A DNA stretch of 64,000 nucleotides from Streptomyces sp. WM6378 (GCF_001279695.1 NZ_LGDD01000155.1:1-64000), one strand, 5' to 3'. Counted from the first letter of the stretch, positions 8,910 through 24,771 are shown. Program-made: numbers and translations. The notes: generated by a model from the letters alone, not told the origin.

Positions 8910-10823
8910 TCAGTTCGCCCGGAGGACGAGGAGCGCGAGATCGTCCGCGGGCGGGGCCTCGTCGAAGTCGTACACCGCCTGCTTGATCCGGCCGGCCACC
9001 CCGGAGGCGGTCAGGCCGACGCAGCCGGACAGTTCCGTGGCGAGCCCGTCGGCGTCGTCGAACATGCGCGGGCCCGAGCGGCGCTCGGTCACCCCGTCGG
9101 TCACGCACAGCAGGGTGTCGCCCGAGGTCAGGCGCAGGCTCTCGCTCTCGTAGCGGGCGCCCTCGACCACGCCGAGCAGGACCTGCGGGACGGCGGCCGC
9201 CCGGACCGAGCCGTCGGGCCGAAGGAGCAGGGGCAGCGGGTGTCCGGCGCTGGCCAGGGTGCAGCGCACTCCCCGGGCGTCCGGCACCAGCTCTCCGTAC
9301 AGGAGGGAGAGGAAGCGGGCCTGCGGTCCTTCGGCCTCCCCCACGGGCTCGGCGGTCGCGAGGCGGACCGCCGCCTCGGCCGCCTCGGTGGCGTCGTCGA
9401 CCAGCAGCTGGTTGAGCCGGTCGAGCACCTCGTGCACCGCGTAGCCCTCGCGGGCGAGCAGCCGCAGCCAGGGCCGGGCCAGGCCGGTCACCACGGCGGC
9501 TTCGGGGCCGCTGCCCTGGACGTCGCCGAGTGCGAAGCACCAGCGTCCGTCGGCGCCGGGGAAGACGTCGTAGAAGTCGCCGCCCGCCAGCGCCTCGTTG
9601 CTCGGCTCGTAGACGAAGGCGCTGTCGATGCCGGGGATCTCGGCGACCCGGGTGGGCAGCAGGCCGCGCTGGAGCACCCTGCTGATGGTCGCCTGCCGGG
9701 TGTACTGGCGAGCCGCGCCGACCGCGAGGGCCACCCGGCGCAGGAAGTCCTCGATCAGGCCGGTGACCTCGTCGGGGATGCGCGACAGGCCGGCCCGGCC
9801 GAGCAGCAGCACGCCCACTTCGCTGCCGCCCGCGACCAGGCGGTAGGCGAGCGCCGCGCCGTCCGCGCCGAGCTCGGGCGTGCGGGGCCAGGGCATCGGC
9901 ACCGGGCCGCCGCGGGCGGAGGCGGGCAGCCGGGGCGGCTCCTTCTCCACGGCGGCCCGCAGCGGCTCTATGGCGGCTTCCTTCGCGTGCCAGACCCGGG
10001 CCAGGCGGGGCGCGGCGAGCGGGCCGCCCGCGTCCTCGTCGAGCCAGATCGCGCACCAGTCGGCGAGCCGGGGCACCAGGAGCTGGCCGGCCAGGGCCGC
10101 GATCATGTCCTCGTCGAACTGTCCGGCCAGGAGGTCGGAGGCCTCGGCGAGGAAGGAGAGGGCGCCCCGGTTGACCCAGTCGCGGTCGTGCCGGCGCGGG
10201 GTGCGGTGCGGGGCCGGGGCGAGGATCTCGGCGGCGCGCAGGCCGCGTTGGAGGAGTTCGTCGCGGTGGCCGGCGGGCGGCTCGGGCGGCTCGTCGGCGT
10301 CCACGGTGAGGCGGGCCCAGACGGTTTTCAGCCCGCTGCGGTAGGTGATGCCCCAGCATTCGGCGAGGGCGGCGACGACGTGCAGGCCGCGCCCGTACTC
10401 GTACGCCGCGTGCTCGTCCCGGGCCCGGTGCGGCTCGCTGGATACCGCACGGGAGGGATGGTGGTCGGAGACTTCGATGACGAGGGCGGCCGGTTCCTGG
10501 CCGTCGCCGCGCTCCAGACGGCACAGCACGTCGACGGTGGTGCCCGCGTGGACGACCGCGTTGGTGACCAGCTCGTTGACGAGGATCGCCGCGTCGTACG
10601 TGAACTGGTCGGTGAATTCCGGGAGTTGACCTGATACCGGCGGGCCGAGCCCGGCCCAGTCGGCGAGCGCGGCCCGTATGAATCGCCGGGCGGCGCAGGG
10701 GGCGAGCGGGTTGCCGGGCAGGCTGGTGCGGGCGGTCGGGCAGGCGCCGGGTTTCGCCGCGGCGGACTGAACGTGTGCCGCCTCGGTCGGGTCGTAGGAG
10801 GTCGGGGAATACGGGCGGTTCAT
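8910..10823 (-). CDS. PP2C (SpoIIE/RsbU-type) phosphatase with RsbW-like ATPase domain, OsaC-like
   Basis: About 637 residues. An N-terminal anti-sigma-factor-type ATPase domain (NELVTNAVVHAG N-box, YEYGRGLHVV) is followed by a GAF-like middle and a C-terminal PP2C domain (LAGGDFYDVF, FALGDVQGSGPEA, then SAGHPLPLL and VTDGVTER). Such proteins control anti-anti-sigma factors through kinase and phosphatase activities. It is divergent from a tandem-HAMP hybrid kinase, an arrangement like osaC next to osaAB of S. coelicolor (osmotic adaptation, SigB control), but shorter than the OsaC I recall. The start at 10823 (MNRPYSP, GGGGGAG just upstream) was preferred to 10892; it is not certain. Confidence 0.8.
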   Translation of the reverse strand: MNRPYSPTSYDPTEAAHVQSAAAKPGACPTARTSLPGNPLAPCAARRFIRAALADWAGLGPPVSGQLPEFTDQFTYDAAILVNELVTNAVVHAGTTVDVLCRLERGDGQEPAALVIEVSDHHPSRAVSSEPHRARDEHAAYEYGRGLHVVAALAECWGITYRSGLKTVWARLTVDADEPPEPPAGHRDELLQRGLRAAEILAPAPHRTPRRHDRDWVNRGALSFLAEASDLLAGQFDEDMIAALAGQLLVPRLADWCAIWLDEDAGGPLAAPRLARVWHAKEAAIEPLRAAVEKEPPRLPASARGGPVPMPWPRTPELGADGAALAYRLVAGGSEVGVLLLGRAGLSRIPDEVTGLIEDFLRRVALAVGAARQYTRQATISRVLQRGLLPTRVAEIPGIDSAFVYEPSNEALAGGDFYDVFPGADGRWCFALGDVQGSGPEAAVVTGLARPWLRLLAREGYAVHEVLDRLNQLLVDDATEAAEAAVRLATAEPVGEAEGPQARFLSLLYGELVPDARGVRCTLASAGHPLPLLLRPDGSVRAAAVPQVLLGVVEGARYESESLRLTSGDTLLCVTDGVTERRSGPRMFDDADGLATELSGCVGLTASGVAGRIKQAVYDFDEAPPADDLALLVLRAN

Positions 10824-10954
10824 GCTCCCCCGCTGCGCTGGAAAGGGTCCCACGGTGCGGCTCCTGACCGTTCTCGCGAATGCGCCGCTCACGACACCGA
10901 CAGAGTGACAGACTGAGCGGGCCCATTAGCTCCGAGTCACCGAAGTGGGCCTGC

Positions 10955-15109
<4,155 letters not shown>

Positions 15110-15120
15110 GGCGACCTGGC

Positions 15121-15708
15121 ATGAGCACAGAGGCACCACCCGGCGAGCGGGCGAGCATCCTCCTCGTCGACGACATGGAGGACAACCTGATCGCCCTGGA
15201 GGCCGTCCTCAGCTCCCTGAACGAGCCGCTGGTCAGGGCGCGTTCGGGTGAGGAGGCGATGAAGGCCTTGCTGCGGCGGAAGTTCGCGGTGGTGCTGCTC
15301 GACGTGCGGATGCCGGGCATGGACGGCTTCGAGACGGCGTCCAACATCAAGCGGCTCGACCAGACGAAGGACGTGCCGATCATCTTCCTGACCGGCACGG
15401 ACGGCGACAACGGCTACGCGTTCCGCGGGTACGCCACGGGCGCGGCGGACTTCCTCACCAAGCCCTTCGACCCCTGGGTGCTGCGCGCCAAGGTGAACGT
15501 GTTCCTCGAACTGCACCGCAAGAACCGGCAGTTGGAGCGGATGCTGGCGGGCGAGCAGAAGCAGCTCGACCAGATTTCCGCGCGGCTCGGCGCGATCGAG
15601 GACGAGCTGACCCGGGGCGGGCTCGCCGAGGTGACCGAGCTGCGCCACCAGATGGCCCGCCTGGAGGACGCCCTGCGGGCCCTCAGACGGGCCCGCAGCA
15701 TTACGTGA
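15121..15708 (+). CDS. Response regulator with receiver domain and C-terminal coiled coil, OsaB-like
   Basis: 195 residues. The receiver domain (residues 12-135) has the acidic pair in LLVDDMEDN, phospho-acceptor Asp61 in LLDVRMPGMDG, Thr in LTGTDGD and Lys in TKPFDP. The remaining 60 residues are a charged heptad-rich helix (EQKQLDQISARL, ELRHQMARLEDAL) instead of a DNA-binding domain. This matches OsaB of S. coelicolor, a regulator tied to osmotic stress and differentiation. It follows the hybrid kinase by 11 bases and is the natural phosphorelay partner. It ends just before the convergent acyl-CoA synthetase gene. Confidence 0.82.
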   Translation: MSTEAPPGERASILLVDDMEDNLIALEAVLSSLNEPLVRARSGEEAMKALLRRKFAVVLLDVRMPGMDGFETASNIKRLDQTKDVPIIFLTGTDGDNGYAFRGYATGAADFLTKPFDPWVLRAKVNVFLELHRKNRQLERMLAGEQKQLDQISARLGAIEDELTRGGLAEVTELRHQMARLEDALRALRRARSIT

Positions 15709-15717
15709 ACGGAACGG

Positions 15718-17601
<1,884 letters not shown>

Positions 17602-17764
17602 GACGTCCTCCGGGCTGGCCTGCGGCAAGGCTGCGCGACTGGTTGGTTCTCCGGGTGCTCTGGCTGTCCGACGCTTGTTTAACTGGCGAGTAACCATCGG
17701 GCGTGATCAGAGTAGAGCGCCGTCGCCCGGCGCGTAAGAGGCAACGGAGAGTGGTTTCATAACG

Positions 17765-17798
17765 AACGGACCCCCGCGCGAAGGCGCGGGGGTCCGTT
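17765..17798. terminator. Strong hairpin downstream of lepA
   Basis: A perfect 15-bp stem (17765-17779 and 17784-17798) with a GAAG loop. It lies 37 bases after the lepA stop on the minus strand and separates lepA from the acyl-CoA ligase promoter region. Confidence 0.85.
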
Positions 17799-17835
17799 GT
17801 GGCGGCGGTGCGGAGAGCCGGTGATCGAGGGCGTA

Positions 17836-19701
17836 CTACTTCTTCTTGCCGCCCGACTCGTCGCTGGAGAGCACCGCGATGAAGGCCTCCTGGGGGACCT
17901 CCACGGAGCCCACCATCTTCATCCGCTTCTTGCCCTCCTTCTGCTTCTCCAGGAGCTTCCGCTTACGGGAGATGTCGCCGCCGTAGCACTTGGCGAGGAC
18001 GTCCTTGCGAATGGCGCGGATCGTCTCGCGGGCGATGACCCGGGAGCCGATGGCGGCCTGGATGGGCACCTCGAAGGCCTGGCGCGGGATGAGCTCGCGC
18101 AGCTTGCCGACGAGCCGCACACCGTAGGCGTACGCCGCGTCCTTGTGGCAGACGGCGGAGAAGGCGTCGACCTTGTCGCCGTGCAGCAGGATGTCGACCT
18201 TGACCAGGCTGGCGGCCTGCTCGCCGGTGGGCTCGTAGTCGAGCGAGGCGTAGCCGCGCGTCTTGGACTTCAGCTGGTCGAAGAAGTCGAAGACGATCTC
18301 CGCGAGCGGCAGGGTGTAGCGGATCTCGACCCGGTCCTCGGAGAGGTAGTCCATGCCGAGCAGGGTGCCGCGGCGGGTCTGGCACAGCTCCATGATCGAG
18401 CCGATGAACTCCGACGGGGCGAGGATCGTGGCCCGCACGACCGGCTCGTACACGTCCGAGATCTTGCCCTCGGGGAACTCGCTCGGGTTGGTGACCGTGA
18501 CCTCCTTGCCGTCCTCAAGGACGACCCGGTAGACCACGTTCGGCGCGGTCGCGATCAGGTCGAGGCCGAACTCGCGCTCCAGGCGCTCGCGGATCACGTC
18601 CAGGTGCAGCAGGCCGAGGAAGCCGACGCGGAAGCCGAAGCCGAGCGCCGCGGAGGTCTCCGGCTCGTACACCAGGGCGGCGTCGTTGAGCTGGAGCTTG
18701 TCGAGGGCCTCGCGCAGGTCGGGGTAGTCCGAGCCGTCCAGCGGATACAGACCGGAGAAGACCATCGGCTTCGGGTCCTTGTAGCCGCCGAGCGCTTCGG
18801 TGGCGCCGTTGTGCAGGCTGGTGATGGTGTCACCGACCTTGGACTGTCGGACGTCCTTCACGCCGGTGATGATGTAGCCCACCTCGCCGACGCCGATGCC
18901 GTCGGCCGGGGTCATCTCGGGGGACGAGACGCCGATCTCAAGGAGCTCGTGGGTGGCGCCGGTCGACATCATGCGGATGCGTTCGCGCTTGTTGAGCTGG
19001 CCGTCCACCACACGGACATAGGTGACGACGCCTCGGTAGGAGTCGTACACCGAGTCGAAGATCATGGCGCGGGCGGGCGCGTCGGCGACGCCGACCGGGG
19101 CGGGCACGTCGCGGACCACGCGGTCCAGGAGCGCGTCCACGCCGACGCCGGTCTTCGCCGAGACCTTCAGCACGTCCTCCGGCTGGCAGCCGATGAGGTT
19201 GGCGAGCTCCTCGGAGAACTTCTCCGGCTGGGCGGCCGGCAGGTCGATCTTGTTGAGGACGGGAACGATGGTGAGCTCGTTCTCCATGGCCAGGTACAGG
19301 TTGGCCAGCGTCTGCGCCTCGATGCCCTGGGCGGCGTCGACCAGGAGGACGGTGCCCTCGCAGGCGGCCAGAGAGCGCGACACCTCGTACGTGAAGTCCA
19401 CGTGGCCCGGGGTGTCGATCATGTTCAGGATGTGGGCCCGGCCCTGGTCGGGGCCTTCGGTGGGGGCCCACGGCAGCCGGACCGCCTGGCTCTTGATCGT
19501 GATGCCGCGCTCGCGCTCGATGTCCATGCGGTCGAGGTACTGGGCGCGCATCTGCCGCTGCTCGACCACGCCGGTCAGCTGGAGCATCCGGTCGGCAAGG
19601 GTCGACTTGCCGTGGTCGATGTGCGCGATGATGCAGAAGTTGCGGATCAGCGCCGGGTCGGTACGGCTCGGCTCGGGCACGTTGGGAGGAGTCGCGGGCA
19701 C
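17836..19701 (-). CDS. lepA: Elongation factor 4 (LepA), ribosome back-translocase
   Basis: A 621-residue translational GTPase acting on stalled ribosomes. The G domain has AHIDHGKST (G1), GITIK (G2), DTPGHVD (G3) and NKIDLP (G4). EF-G-like domains follow, and the LepA-specific C-terminal domain is present ([19 protein letters not shown] near 555). Length and motifs are standard. It begins with GTG and is divergent from rpsT, as in other actinomycetes. Confidence 0.97.
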   Translation of the reverse strand: MPATPPNVPEPSRTDPALIRNFCIIAHIDHGKSTLADRMLQLTGVVEQRQMRAQYLDRMDIERERGITIKSQAVRLPWAPTEGPDQGRAHILNMIDTPGHVDFTYEVSRSLAACEGTVLLVDAAQGIEAQTLANLYLAMENELTIVPVLNKIDLPAAQPEKFSEELANLIGCQPEDVLKVSAKTGVGVDALLDRVVRDVPAPVGVADAPARAMIFDSVYDSYRGVVTYVRVVDGQLNKRERIRMMSTGATHELLEIGVSSPEMTPADGIGVGEVGYIITGVKDVRQSKVGDTITSLHNGATEALGGYKDPKPMVFSGLYPLDGSDYPDLREALDKLQLNDAALVYEPETSAALGFGFRVGFLGLLHLDVIRERLEREFGLDLIATAPNVVYRVVLEDGKEVTVTNPSEFPEGKISDVYEPVVRATILAPSEFIGSIMELCQTRRGTLLGMDYLSEDRVEIRYTLPLAEIVFDFFDQLKSKTRGYASLDYEPTGEQAASLVKVDILLHGDKVDAFSAVCHKDAAYAYGVRLVGKLRELIPRQAFEVPIQAAIGSRVIARETIRAIRKDVLAKCYGGDISRKRKLLEKQKEGKKRMKMVGSVEVPQEAFIAVLSSDESGGKKK

Positions 19702-19925
19702 GCAGGGTCCTGATTCTTGAGGCCCGCGGTCAAATCGCGGCGCCTCGTCTCGGGTCGACGACGGTTCGATACGTAAGTAGCGCCTCTATGGTCCCACGCC
19801 TGCGGGCCTGTGCTCGGTTTGGGCTGGTCGGCGGGCGACTGGTACCGTGGACAGCTGTGTCTCGTCACCCTTGTGGCGGCGGGGCCGACCTAAGATCGAA
19901 TCATCGAACCTGCAAAGGCTCTTTC

Positions 19926-20192
19926 GTGGCGAACATCAAGTCCCAGATCAAGCGGAACAAGACGAACGAGAAGGCGCGCCTGCGCAACAAGTCCGTCAAG
20001 TCCTCCCTGCGCACCTTCATCCGCAAGGCCAACGAGGCTGTCGCCGCCGGCGACGTCGAGAAGGCCACGGCCGCGACCCGCGCCGCTTCGCGTCAGCTCG
20101 ACAAGGCTGTCTCGAAGGGTGTCATCCACAAGAACGCCGCCGCCAACAAGAAGTCGGCGCTGGCGCACAAGGTGGCCGGCCTCCAGGGCTGA
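19926..20192 (+). CDS. rpsT: 30S ribosomal protein S20
   Basis: An 88-residue basic protein beginning [21 protein letters not shown] from a GTG start at 19926. It is characteristic of S20, which binds 16S rRNA early in 30S assembly. The C-terminus [19 protein letters not shown] is typical. It is divergent from lepA across a 224-bp promoter interval. It is the last housekeeping gene before the biosynthetic region. Confidence 0.97.
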   Translation: MANIKSQIKRNKTNEKARLRNKSVKSSLRTFIRKANEAVAAGDVEKATAATRAASRQLDKAVSKGVIHKNAAANKKSALAHKVAGLQG

Positions 20193-20319
20193 ACACCCCG
20201 CTTCATCTGATCGACCCGCCCGACGGGACCAAGCGGCCCCTCTACCGCTCCCCGACGGCACCCCAGTGCCGCGCGCGGACGCGTTCGCCACGCGGGCGCG
20301 GCGCTAGCCATAAGTAACC

Positions 20320-20364
20320 CGAAGGCCCCGTTCCCTCCTTCCCCAGGAGGAAACGGGGCCTTCG
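20320..20364. terminator. rpsT terminator at the biosynthetic-region border
   Basis: An almost perfect 20-bp stem (20320-20339 and 20345-20364, one mismatch) with a 5-base loop, between rpsT (+) and the phosphopantetheinyl transferase gene (-, stop at 20377). It serves both converging transcripts. Confidence 0.85.
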
Positions 20365-20376
20365 TGCTGCCCGGGA

Positions 20377-21213
20377 TCAGTGGTGGACGCGGCCGACCAG
20401 GTCGACGACCTCGCCGAGGAAGCCCTCGTCGAGCATGGTGGAGACGGCGGTGTCGCCCTCGTCGCGCAGCCCCGCGTCATGGCAGGCCACCCCGACCAGA
20501 TAGCCGCCGTCGAGCTCGAAGGTGTCGAACGCCCACTCGCCGTGCGAAGCGGGCTCGCCCTGCGGGGTGAGTAGCGTGGTGGCCTCGGCGTCGAAGCCGA
20601 ACTGGGTGAAGCCCATCCGCATGCCCTGCCCGAGCGCCTTGGTGTACGCCTCCTTCAGCGTCCAGGTGCGCACCAGGCGGCGCTGCCGTTCGGCCTCGTC
20701 GAGGGCGCCGAGCCAGCGGCGCTCGGCGGGGGTGCACAGGTGGCGCTGGACCGCGGAGTACTGGATGCGGCGGTCGGCGAGCTCGGTGTCGACGCCGACC
20801 CGGCCGCGCCGGTTCAGACCCACCACCAGGAGGTCCCGGGTGTGGCTGAGGCTGACCTCGATCTGGTCGCAGCCGCGCAGATAGGGGCGCCCGCCCGCCT
20901 TGGAGGCGAGCTCGACGGTCTCGGGCGGGGTCTGCAGGGCGGCGCCCGCGGTGTACTTCACCAGGAGCCGGGAGGCGGCGAAGCGGTCGCGGGCCTCGGG
21001 GTCGGCGAGGTTGTTGAGGCGCTGCCAGTCGCGGGCGCCGAGCAGGGGGCGCAGCTGGGGGTCGGCGATGGCCGCGGGCAGCCAGTCCCGCCAGTTCGCG
21101 TGGACGACGACATGGCCGTGCCAGGCCATGGACTGCCGCACCCGGCTCCATGGGCTGTCCGGTCCCGGCATCAGAAGGGGTTCGGCGATGCCCGTCCTTG
21201 TGAGGGGGCTCAT
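20377..21213 (-). CDS. 4'-Phosphopantetheinyl transferase, Sfp type
   Basis: A 278-residue PPTase that converts apo carrier proteins to holo form using coenzyme A. Motifs: SLSHTRDLLVVG, GVDTEL (P-loop-side GVDxE, metal-binding Asp and Glu) and WTLKEAYTKALGQGM, the (W/F)xxKEAxxKxxG signature. Length fits the Sfp/Gsp class with an extended N-terminus. Its ATG overlaps the stop of the acyl-CoA dehydrogenase gene by 4 bp, placing it last in a three-gene operon. Likely clients are the PKS ACP at 39.7 kb and the peptide synthetase T domain at 58.1 kb. Confidence 0.93.
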   Translation of the reverse strand: MSPLTRTGIAEPLLMPGPDSPWSRVRQSMAWHGHVVVHANWRDWLPAAIADPQLRPLLGARDWQRLNNLADPEARDRFAASRLLVKYTAGAALQTPPETVELASKAGGRPYLRGCDQIEVSLSHTRDLLVVGLNRRGRVGVDTELADRRIQYSAVQRHLCTPAERRWLGALDEAERQRRLVRTWTLKEAYTKALGQGMRMGFTQFGFDAEATTLLTPQGEPASHGEWAFDTFELDGGYLVGVACHDAGLRDEGDTAVSTMLDEGFLGEVVDLVGRVHH

Positions 21214-22946
21214 GGGGTACCTGCTTCCGCCAGAGGCGCGTCGTGAAGATCGAAACTGCGGCCGGCCCGAAAGCGCGCCAGCAGCTCCTCCGCGACCCGG
21301 TCGACGCAGTCCGGCGGCAGCGGAGGAAGGGTGAGGCCGAGCCTGCGCCCGTAGCGGTGCAGGGCGAGCACCAGCCAGGCGGGGTCGGCGAGGAAGCCGG
21401 TGGTGTGCCGGTGGCGCTCCCACACGGCGAGGGCCGCGCCGGCCGCGACAAGGACCGAGTGCCGGTCGGCGAGGGCTGCGGTGGCGGGGCTCGCGAGCGC
21501 GGCCCGGTCGCCGGGCTCGATGAGGAGGCAGGCCTCGCGCACGGCGAGCAGGTCGGCGTGGAAGGCGGCGGCCATCGTCCGGAGCACTTCGCCGTACGGT
21601 CCGGTGGCCGCCGATCCGGCGAGGCGGGCGGCGGACGCGGTGAGGGAGGCGGCCAGGAAGTCCCCGCCGCCCGCGACTTCCAGGCCGCCGATGTCGAGGT
21701 GCGGTACGGGTTCGGCGCCGCGGAACAGGGCGGCGGGCGGTTCGGCCTCGCGGCCCCAGAAGTGCCGTGCCAAGACCGGGAGTTGGGGGATGACCACGGC
21801 CTGGCAGGAGGCGGTCCCGGCGTGGCCGAGCCCCGCGGCGGGCAGGTCGCGCAGGAGCTTGGTGAGCATGCCCTGGTCGGTGTCGCGGCTGTAGCCGCCG
21901 GCCCCGAGCACGGTGGCGAGCTCCTCCAGGTCGTCCCTGAGCAGATCCGGTACGAGGTACTTGAGTTCGGCGGCGGCCAGATGGGCCGCCCCGGGCAGCA
22001 GGGACAGGGCGCGCAGCACGGCGGTGGCCATGGCGTCGCCCGCGAGCAGATCGGCGAACACCCCGGCCAGCACGCCGCGTTGGCGCCTGCCCAGGGTGTC
22101 CCCGGCTGGCGCGGCCCGCACCGCGGCGCGCAGCACCGTGTCGACGGAGGCGATGACGGCGCCGGTGATGAGGGTGCGGTTGAGCTGGAACGTACGCAGG
22201 GAAAGGCGTACGCCCGCGCCCGGTTCGCCGACCAATGCGTCGCCCGGCACCTCGCACGCGTCGAACTCGTACCCGGCGAAGCGGCAGCCGCGCATGCCCG
22301 TGGTCGGCCGTCGCTTGAGCAACTGGACGCCTTCTGGCGGGAGTTGTGCCGGGTCGAGCAGGAACACCGAGTGCGAGGCGGGTCCCGGCGCGGGGTCGGT
22401 GCGGACGTAGGCGACGACGGCGCCCGCGCGCTCGGCGTTGATGACGACGTCCTTGCGGCCGTCCAGGACGAAGCCGCCGGAGTACTCCATGGCGGTGAGC
22501 TCGCCGCGCAGCATCGCTGTGCCGTGGGCGAGCGAGCGGTGCACGATGGCCGCACGGCCACCCGCCACGAGCAGCCGGGCCACGCTCTCGCGCTGCCGCG
22601 GCGACCCGGCGGCGAACACCGGGGCCGCCGCGAACAGCGAGGTGATGCCGTAGCCGAAGGCGAGCGCGACATCGCGGCGGAAGACCGGCCGGAGCATCCG
22701 CATCAGCTGGTCGGCGTCGCGCAGCCGGCCGCCGAGCGCGAGGGGCACCAGCTCGGCGCCGAAGCCCTCCTGGTCGAGCAACTCTTCGGCGGCGCCCAGG
22801 AGTTCACTGTCTCCGTCGGCTGCGAGCAGGGCCCTGAAGCCCAGCGGGTTGGCCGGGTCGCAGGGGTCGCCGAAGCGGAATTCGAGCCGCTCGGCCCGGT
22901 GGCGTACGTCCGGGTCGGCGGCGGCCCGGACGGCGGCGATGGGCAT
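21210..22946 (-). CDS. Acyl-CoA dehydrogenase-like flavoprotein
   Basis: A 578-residue ACAD-family protein. The mid-domain (SGGFVLDGRKDVVINAERAG, MRGCRFAGYEFD, VPGDALVG) and the C-terminal helical bundle (VLGAGGYSRDTDQGMLTK) are recognisable. Where medium-chain enzymes have the catalytic Glu (YEGT), this protein reads GHAGT by eye, so the base is either elsewhere, as in isovaleryl/long-chain types, or missing. It sits 4 bases after the fatty acyl-AMP ligase. In friulimicin-like lipopeptide clusters an ACAD beside an acyl ligase desaturates the bound acyl chain; a similar acyl-tailoring role is inferred here. Confidence 0.82.
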   Translation of the reverse strand: MPIAAVRAAADPDVRHRAERLEFRFGDPCDPANPLGFRALLAADGDSELLGAAEELLDQEGFGAELVPLALGGRLRDADQLMRMLRPVFRRDVALAFGYGITSLFAAAPVFAAGSPRQRESVARLLVAGGRAAIVHRSLAHGTAMLRGELTAMEYSGGFVLDGRKDVVINAERAGAVVAYVRTDPAPGPASHSVFLLDPAQLPPEGVQLLKRRPTTGMRGCRFAGYEFDACEVPGDALVGEPGAGVRLSLRTFQLNRTLITGAVIASVDTVLRAAVRAAPAGDTLGRRQRGVLAGVFADLLAGDAMATAVLRALSLLPGAAHLAAAELKYLVPDLLRDDLEELATVLGAGGYSRDTDQGMLTKLLRDLPAAGLGHAGTASCQAVVIPQLPVLARHFWGREAEPPAALFRGAEPVPHLDIGGLEVAGGGDFLAASLTASAARLAGSAATGPYGEVLRTMAAAFHADLLAVREACLLIEPGDRAALASPATAALADRHSVLVAAGAALAVWERHRHTTGFLADPAWLVLALHRYGRRLGLTLPPLPPDCVDRVAEELLARFRAGRSFDLHDAPLAEAGTP

Positions 22947-22950
22947 GGAC

Positions 22951-24666
22951 TCAGCCTCCTTCTGCGGCGTACGGGGGCGCCGACGCGTACAGCGGGCGCA
23001 GTTCGCCGCGCAGGTAGAGCTCGCGCATCAGCGAGCGGCGGACCTTGCCGCTGGTGGTGCGGCGGACGGTGCCGGGGCGGACCAGGACGACGCCGCCAAG
23101 GGACGCGCCGAACTCCTGGCGCAGGCAGCCGCGGACGCGCTCGGCGAGGTCGGCGAGCTGGCCGCGGCTCCAGCCGGCGCCGCGGATCTCCTGGATGGCG
23201 ACGATCTCCTCGCGCTCGGCGGGCGCGGAGAGCACCACGGCGGAGCCGAACGGGGCGCCGGACTGGGCGAGTTGGCGCTCGGCCTCCTGCGGGTGCAGGG
23301 TGCGGCCGTCGACGAGGAGGGCGTCCTTGATGCGGCCGGTGAGGTAGAGCTCGCCGTCGCGCAGCGCGCCGAGGTCGCCGGTGCGCAGGAAGCCGTACTC
23401 GCCCGAGGAGGTGGCGTGGCCGAAGACGGCGGCGGTCTCCAGGGGGCGGCGCCAGTAGCCGTCGGCGACGGCCTCGCCGCGCACCCAGATCTCGCCGACG
23501 GCCCCTTCGGGAAGCACGGCCGAGCTGTCCGGGTCGACGATGCGCACGGTGACGCCGCGCGCCGGTCCGCAGCCGGCCAGGGTGCGCACCGGGTGGCCCG
23601 GCACCGGCGGTCTCAGCTCGCCGTGCTCCAGGCCTTCGGCGGACACGGTGGCCGGGGCGGGCGGCAGCCCGTCGGCGAGGCTGACCAGGAGGGTGGCCTC
23701 GGCGAGCCCGTATCCGGCCGCGAGCGCGCCGGGGCGCAGGCCCGAGGCCGCGAAGCGGTGGGCGAAGGCGCTGAGAGTGACGGCGGAGACCGGCTCGGAG
23801 GCGTTGACGGCGGTGGTCAGCGCGCTCAGGTCCAGGTCCGCGAGGTCGTCGTCGCCGGCTTCGGCGAGGCAGCGGGCGTACGCGGAGTCGGGGGCGGCGG
23901 TGACGGTGACGCGGTGCCGGGCCACTTCGCGCAGCCAGCTCAGCGGGGCGGCGGCGAACAGGCGCTGGGGCATCAGGACGGCGGTGGCACCCAGCCAGAG
24001 CGGGTGCAGCAACTGGCCGATCAGGCCGAGGTCGTGGTGGAGCGGGAGCCAGCCGCCGATGCGGGCGTCCTCGTCGGTGCCGAGCGCGGCGCGCAGGCTG
24101 TCCATGGTGGCGAGCAGGTTGGCGTGGGTGACCTGGACGCCGCGCGGGGCGGCGGTGGACCCGGAGGTGTATTGCAGGAGCGCGACATCGGCGCCGGTCA
24201 GGGCGGGCGGCTGCCAGTCGGCGCCGTCGTCGGGCAGGCAGTCGACGGCCAGGCACACCACCGCGGAACGCCCGGCCTCGGCGAGGCGCCGGGAGAGTTC
24301 GGGGGCGTGCGCGGACTCGGTGAGCATGACGGCCGCGTCGGTCTCGGCGGCGATCGCGGCGGTACGTTCGGCGGCGGCCCGCGAGCTGTCCGGCGGCGGC
24401 ACGGGCACGGCGACGGCGCCCGCGTACAGGCATCCGACGAGGGCGGCGACGGTGTGCGGGCCGCCGTCCATCGAGATCAGGACGGGCGCGCCGGCCGCGC
24501 GGCGGCGCAGCAGCGCGGCCGCGACGGACCTGGCCCGTACGTCGAGTTCCCGGTAGGTGCGGTGGTCGGCGTTGCCCTCACCGTCCAGGCAGAGCAGAGC
24601 GGTCCGTGCGGCCCGGTCGGCGAACCGCGCCGCCAGTGCCTGCGTGAAGCTCTTGGCTGGGGTCAT
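22951..24666 (-). CDS. Fatty acyl-AMP ligase (FAAL)
   Basis: A 571-residue ANL enzyme of the FAAL branch, which activates a fatty acid as acyl-AMP for transfer to a carrier protein. Motifs: LQYTSGSTAAPRGV (about 165), the FAAL-like GWLPLHHDLGLIGQLL, GYGLAEATLL, YGFLRTGDLGALRDGELY, TGRIKDALLVDGRTLHPQE and a terminal TTSGKVRRS Lys motif. No dedicated acyl carrier protein is next to it, so the acceptor is open: the PKS ACP or the A-T-C synthetase T domain. It is first gene of the FAAL-ACAD-PPTase operon, with SARP-type heptamers 58 bases upstream. Confidence 0.88.
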   Translation of the reverse strand: MTPAKSFTQALAARFADRAARTALLCLDGEGNADHRTYRELDVRARSVAAALLRRRAAGAPVLISMDGGPHTVAALVGCLYAGAVAVPVPPPDSSRAAAERTAAIAAETDAAVMLTESAHAPELSRRLAEAGRSAVVCLAVDCLPDDGADWQPPALTGADVALLQYTSGSTAAPRGVQVTHANLLATMDSLRAALGTDEDARIGGWLPLHHDLGLIGQLLHPLWLGATAVLMPQRLFAAAPLSWLREVARHRVTVTAAPDSAYARCLAEAGDDDLADLDLSALTTAVNASEPVSAVTLSAFAHRFAASGLRPGALAAGYGLAEATLLVSLADGLPPAPATVSAEGLEHGELRPPVPGHPVRTLAGCGPARGVTVRIVDPDSSAVLPEGAVGEIWVRGEAVADGYWRRPLETAAVFGHATSSGEYGFLRTGDLGALRDGELYLTGRIKDALLVDGRTLHPQEAERQLAQSGAPFGSAVVLSAPAEREEIVAIQEIRGAGWSRGQLADLAERVRGCLRQEFGASLGGVVLVRPGTVRRTTSGKVRRSLMRELYLRGELRPLYASAPPYAAEGG

Positions 24667-24723
24667 CCTCTGCTCCCTGGTGCTCGGACGATGGATGGTT
24701 GGTCCTCCTACTCTGTGCCTCGG

Positions 24724-24741
24724 CCCTCGACGGGTACTTGA
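24724..24741 (-). promoter_or_regulatory. Candidate SARP box for the FAAL operon
   Basis: On the minus strand it reads TCAAGTA CCCG TCGAGGG: two TC(G/A)AG heptamers with a 4-base spacer (11-bp period), ending 58 bases before the FAAL start. This is the ActII-ORF4/DnrI type of binding-site layout. Binding by the SARP at 34.5 kb is inferred. Confidence 0.65.
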
Positions 24742-24771
24742 AGATCAACTGTGTGGGGGCGGCCGGGCCGC

